Below, in pieces: positions 4,621-7,836 of a DNA stretch of 7,836 bases; the first letter of the stretch is position 1; every line of letters begins with the position of its first letter. The notes beneath the pieces are model-generated. The model was not told the DNA's origin. It saw only the letters and a program-made list of their open reading frames with translations, and made no database searches. This stretch comes from Lachnospiraceae bacterium UBA3641 (GTDB lineage Bacteria; Bacillota; Clostridia; Lachnospirales; Lachnospiraceae), in the NCBI GenBank assembly GCA_002373875.1, contig DFKQ01000038.1:1-7836 (forward strand), given 5' to 3'. A program made the position numbers and the translations under genes.

Positions 4621-6390
4621 TCAGGCGAACTGGCTGTTATAGAGCTCGTAGTAAAAGCCCCGTCTCTTAAGCAGTTCTTCATGACTTCCCTGTTCGATGA
4701 TGTTACCTGCCTTCATGACAAGGATAAGATCGGCATTCTTGATGGTAGATAACCTGTGTGCAACAATGAAGGACGTGCGTCCCTTCATCATCTTAAGGAA
4801 GGCATCCTGGATCTTTAGCTCAGTCCTTGTATCTATGGATGATGTTGCTTCATCAAGTATGAGCATGGGCGGAAGGGACAGCATGACACGGCTGATGCAC
4901 AGAAGCTGCTTCTGGCCCTGGGACAGGCTTCCGCCCTCCTCGCCTATCACGGTATCGTACCCCTTATCGAGCCTTCTTATAAAGGAGTGGGCATGAACCT
5001 CCTTTGCCGCCTTTATCATCTCTTCATCGGGGATATCACGGCCCATCTTTATGTTATCGCGTATTGTACCGTGCCTTAACCAGGTATCCTGAAGCACCAT
5101 GCCGTAAGAATTACGCAGGGACTTACGGGTGACACTCATTATATCGGTACCGTCTACGGTGATCCTTCCCTTATCCGCATCATAAAATCTCATGAGGAGA
5201 TTAATTATCGTAGTCTTGCCGCAGCCTGTCGGTCCCACTATTGCCACATGCTCACCGGGCTTTACATCTATATTCAGGTCCTTGATAAGTTCGGAATTTT
5301 TATTGTAGGAAAAAGCAACATGATCGCACTTAACATTTCCGGTTATCTCATTCTTTAATTCACCACCGGCTTTGTCACCATATCCGGCCAGAGCGGGAAG
5401 TCCCGGATCGCCTGATTCTTCCTTCTCATCTATAAGCTCAAATACCCTGCCCGCACAGGCGAAGGCATTCTGAAGCTCGGTCAGGACACCCGATATCTCA
5501 TTGAAGGGTTTGGTGTACTGATTGGCATAGCTTAAGAAGCTTGCCAGTATTCCGACGCTCATTCCACCGGTCAGCACATTCAATGCTCCCGTCAAGGCTA
5601 CCATGGCGTAGACGATACTGTTTACAAACCTGGTCCCCGGATTTGTCAGGGATGAGTAAAAAACAGCCTTAAGCGATGCCTTTTCAAGCCTTGAATTTAT
5701 CTCATCAAACCTTTCCACTGCCCTGTTCTCATAGGAAAAAGCCTTGACGGTCTTCTCATTTCCTATCATCTCATCGATAAGTCCCGTCTGCTCACCCCTA
5801 ACGCCTGACTGAATACCGAACATATCATAAGTATGGGTGGAAATGAATCTGGCTACAAAGAGGGACATTGGTGTTACAAATATAACGATAAGAGTTATAA
5901 GAGGGTTCATGGAAAACATAAAGCCAAGAGTTATAAGTATGGTCATCACACCGGTAAAGAGCTGGGTGAATCCCATAAGAAGTCCATCGGCGAACTGATC
6001 CACATCAGCTATTATCCTGCTTAATATCGTACCAAAAGGATGTGAATCAAGGTAGGAAAACGGAAGAACATGGAGCCTCGCAAAGGCCTCATTCCTTATA
6101 TCCCTTACTATACTGTATGTTAGCTTATTGTTTAATTCGTTCATACACCACAAGGATATGGCCGAAACAAATGTTGACAGAACCGCCCTTAAAAGGATGC
6201 TTATAAGCCTGGCATAGTCAGTCTGCCCATACACTATACAGTCTATGGCCTCACCGACGAGGATCGGGACGTAAAGACCCGACGCAACATTTAGCACGGC
6301 AAACAAAAGTGACATGACCGCCGTAAGCCTGTAGCGCGATATGTAGCTCATTATCCTTCTGATCGTATCTTTTCTGCTTAACTTTTCCAT
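4621..6390 (-). CDS. ABC exporter half-transporter (permease fused to ATPase)
   Basis: A type I ABC exporter of the MdlB/LmrA/YheH class, a membrane protein that pumps substrates out using ATP; it works as a homo- or heterodimer. The transmembrane domain (about 1-310) has roughly six helices, with clear hydrophobic spans near 23-45, 62-82, 140-160, 163-183 and 252-290. The ATPase domain (about 350-589) has Walker A GPTGCGKT (386-393), Q-loop Gln434, signature LSQGQ (489-493, in place of LSGGQ), Walker B MLILDE with catalytic Glu514, and switch His545 in AHRLSTI. All catalytic residues are present, so this is the competent-site type. Such proteins are often paired with a second half-transporter, but none is in the window. 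Its ATG (6390-6388) shares one base with the amrA stop (TGATG), so translation is probably coupled. The substrate is unknown. Confidence 0.95.
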   Translation of the reverse strand: MEKLSRKDTIRRIMSYISRYRLTAVMSLLFAVLNVASGLYVPILVGEAIDCIVYGQTDYARLISILLRAVLSTFVSAISLWCMNELNNKLTYSIVRDIRNEAFARLHVLPFSYLDSHPFGTILSRIIADVDQFADGLLMGFTQLFTGVMTILITLGFMFSMNPLITLIVIFVTPMSLFVARFISTHTYDMFGIQSGVRGEQTGLIDEMIGNEKTVKAFSYENRAVERFDEINSRLEKASLKAVFYSSLTNPGTRFVNSIVYAMVALTGALNVLTGGMSVGILASFLSYANQYTKPFNEISGVLTELQNAFACAGRVFELIDEKEESGDPGLPALAGYGDKAGGELKNEITGNVKCDHVAFSYNKNSELIKDLNIDVKPGEHVAIVGPTGCGKTTIINLLMRFYDADKGRITVDGTDIMSVTRKSLRNSYGMVLQDTWLRHGTIRDNIKMGRDIPDEEMIKAAKEVHAHSFIRRLDKGYDTVIGEEGGSLSQGQKQLLCISRVMLSLPPMLILDEATSSIDTRTELKIQDAFLKMMKGRTSFIVAHRLSTIKNADLILVMKAGNIIEQGSHEELLKRRGFYYELYNSQFA

Positions 6391-7787
6391 CAGATATGCC
6401 TTACCACTTCAAATCTCTGCATGCTGTATCCCTTTTCATTTTCGGACAGTCCCGCCTTCCTGAGAGCTATCGCAACCTGCTCATCCACCGTATCAACTCC
6501 GTCAAGGTTCGGAAGCAGAAGCCCCCTCTTATAGCCTTTGGTCACTATTACACCGTATTTTTTTACATCAAGCTCATCCTTGCTCTTAATGTCCTCAGCA
6601 TCCGATAAAACATCAACATTTATCTCAAGCAGGGGAAGCTCGCCGGGTTTTATGGGATCAAACCGCGGATCCCTTGAAGAAGCCGATATGGCATTTTCCA
6701 CTATCTCAGTACCTATACAGTCATAAACAGCCGATATGGTTCCTATGCAGCCTCGCAGCCTCCCTTCCTTGTGAATGGATACAAACACTCCTGCTTTCCT
6801 GCCGGTGATGTCATCCGGAAGTCCCACCGGAAGGGATGGCTTAATGCCGTCCCGCACATAGGACTCAATTGTCTCTCTGGCAAGCTTAACGTAGGGATCC
6901 TCAGCCGCCCTTCTTTCGTTAAGTCCTTCCATCTTTTTCTCTTCCCATATCCTTAAAAACTGACGTCCGGTAACCTTACCCGAGCCGTCCGTGACTTTAT
7001 ATGTGCATATCCCGTATCCCACGCCGAAGGTTCCCTCATGGGACAGGCGCTTAACCTCTATATCACAGCCGTCAAGGGCCCCCGCCATTATACAGAAGCT
7101 CCTGTGCCCGCACTCTGCAGCCTTCTCGCAGAAGCTTTCGTCGAAATCAAACAGTTCAAGAAAGGCTCCCCTGCCCATTACATCCATGATCCTCTCATCA
7201 TACTGAGGCCCCTCAGCGGCCAACCCGTAAGGGCCTTCTGCAAGGAGCTTATGGGACAGGTCTCCCGACCCTACAAATACAACCTTCCTGCCGGCTTCCT
7301 CACACACTTCCCTGATAAGCATACCAAACCTGTAGTGCTCGGGAAGTGACAGACCGGAAAGACCGATCCTTACGAGCCTGTAATCCGTATAATATTTGTT
7401 TATAAAATAAAGGGGAACCATTGTTCCATGATCAAGGGATGGGTCCTTCTCCCCCAGCACACCTGCCGGAAAGTCAAGGTGTAATGCCTTTCTTGCCAGC
7501 CTGTCTGTAAGTTCATTGTCGTACTCCACATTAAAGGATACCTGAGGCGCCCTGAATTTACCCATATCACCCTTCGCGCCCCTGCCGGGTGAGATATGAA
7601 AATAATCGGCATACATAACGCTATGTGGTGACGTAAGGATAATAGTGTCCGGCTTAAGGGATGCAACAAAACCCGCCGCCTCCTCATAAGCATTTATCGT
7701 ATCACCTATCTTTTTCTCTTCGCCGCCTCCGACCTGTGGTATGATTATAGGCGGATGGGGAACCATTATCGCACCTGCTACAGGCAT
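6390..7787 (-). CDS. amrA: AmmeMemoRadiSam protein A: LigB/MEMO-like plus AMMECR1 fusion
   Basis: A two-domain cytoplasmic protein of the AmmeMemoRadiSam system, whose members co-occur with a radical SAM enzyme; the biochemical role is not established. Residues 1-265 resemble the class III extradiol dioxygenase (LigB/MEMO) fold. Candidate metal-site residues are His11 (VPHPP), His55 (TSPHS), His120 (DHGTMVPL), His179 (GDLSH) and Glu251 (HEGTFGVGYG). Residues from about 290 form an AMMECR1 domain with LRGCIGT (344-350), SRDPRF (371-376) and RGLLLP (421-426). The 465-residue length is normal for this fusion. The start at 7787-7785 is supported by AAGGAG at 7800-7795. It is first in an operon with the ABC exporter, overlapping by one base. 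The usual radical SAM partner is not seen in the window; it could lie to the right. Confidence 0.92.
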   Translation of the reverse strand: MPVAGAIMVPHPPIIIPQVGGGEEKKIGDTINAYEEAAGFVASLKPDTIILTSPHSVMYADYFHISPGRGAKGDMGKFRAPQVSFNVEYDNELTDRLARKALHLDFPAGVLGEKDPSLDHGTMVPLYFINKYYTDYRLVRIGLSGLSLPEHYRFGMLIREVCEEAGRKVVFVGSGDLSHKLLAEGPYGLAAEGPQYDERIMDVMGRGAFLELFDFDESFCEKAAECGHRSFCIMAGALDGCDIEVKRLSHEGTFGVGYGICTYKVTDGSGKVTGRQFLRIWEEKKMEGLNERRAAEDPYVKLARETIESYVRDGIKPSLPVGLPDDITGRKAGVFVSIHKEGRLRGCIGTISAVYDCIGTEIVENAISASSRDPRFDPIKPGELPLLEINVDVLSDAEDIKSKDELDVKKYGVIVTKGYKRGLLLPNLDGVDTVDEQVAIALRKAGLSENEKGYSMQRFEVVRHI

Positions 7788-7819
7788 ATCCTTTCTCCTT
7801 CCTGTTTCCTGCCGTATTC

Positions 7820-7836
7820 TATAGTAAACGAAATAA
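7820..7836. repeat. Palindrome arm, copy 2, cut by the window edge
   Basis: TATAGTAAACGAAATAA is identical to 2283-2299 of the first palindrome. The second arm would lie beyond the edge. Like copy 1, it sits just upstream of a minus-strand ribosome binding site (20 bp from AAGGAG of amrA). Confidence 0.7.

Noticed and set aside
4457..4630. Stop-free minus-strand frame of about 62 codons downstream of the ABC transporter, ending KEPAVGRR
   Set aside because: No ATG, no ribosome binding site and no familiar motif; stop-free length of this size is expected by chance. A decayed gene remnant is possible but unsupported.

Overview
The window looks like chromosomal DNA from a Gram-positive Clostridia, most likely a Lachnospiraceae-type bacterium. 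This is inferred from moderate GC by eye, strong AGGAG-type ribosome binding sites, frequent ATA/AGG/CTT codons, a small Cys-rich protein of the kind annotated DUF6472 in that family, and copies of a GGGACGGTTC repeat that I remember as common in Clostridia. No phage, plasmid, CRISPR, transposase or RNA gene is visible. Six of the seven genes lie on the minus strand.

Left part (1-1160). The 5' portion of asnA (ammonia-dependent asparagine synthetase) runs off the left edge. Its leader holds a 12-bp hairpin that pairs fully only in the minus-strand RNA, beside a consensus -10 box. Upstream lies a short YgjP-type zinc metallopeptidase gene without a visible Shine-Dalgarno. It is divergent from an alpha/beta hydrolase gene across a 79-bp shared promoter region.

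Middle (1161-4620). The plus-strand hydrolase (monoacylglycerol lipase/lysophospholipase type) converges on a 58-codon Cys-rich gene at 2090-2266. Positions 2282-2494 are packed with structured repeats: a perfect 16-bp-arm palindrome, a compound hairpin, a second related palindrome, and a 15-bp tandem repeat whose edge coincides with the stop codon of the next gene. That gene encodes a 629-residue membrane-anchored, acidic extracytoplasmic protein of no recognised family. A 239-bp gap with no convincing gene follows.

Right part (4621-7836). A two-gene operon is read leftward. It holds amrA, an N-terminal LigB/MEMO-like domain fused to a C-terminal AMMECR1 domain, i.e. protein A of the AmmeMemoRadiSam system. 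A complete type I ABC exporter half-transporter follows, its start codon overlapping the amrA stop by one base. The radical SAM partner of AmrA is not in the window and may lie beyond the right edge. The last 17 bases repeat the first arm of the 2282 palindrome, again just upstream of a minus-strand ribosome binding site.

Most genes are ordinary housekeeping or accessory functions. The parts worth a second look are the repeat cluster at 2282-2494, its partial second copies at 507-536 and 7820-7836, the coupling of AmrA to an exporter, the asnA leader hairpin, and the unrecognised 629-residue protein.
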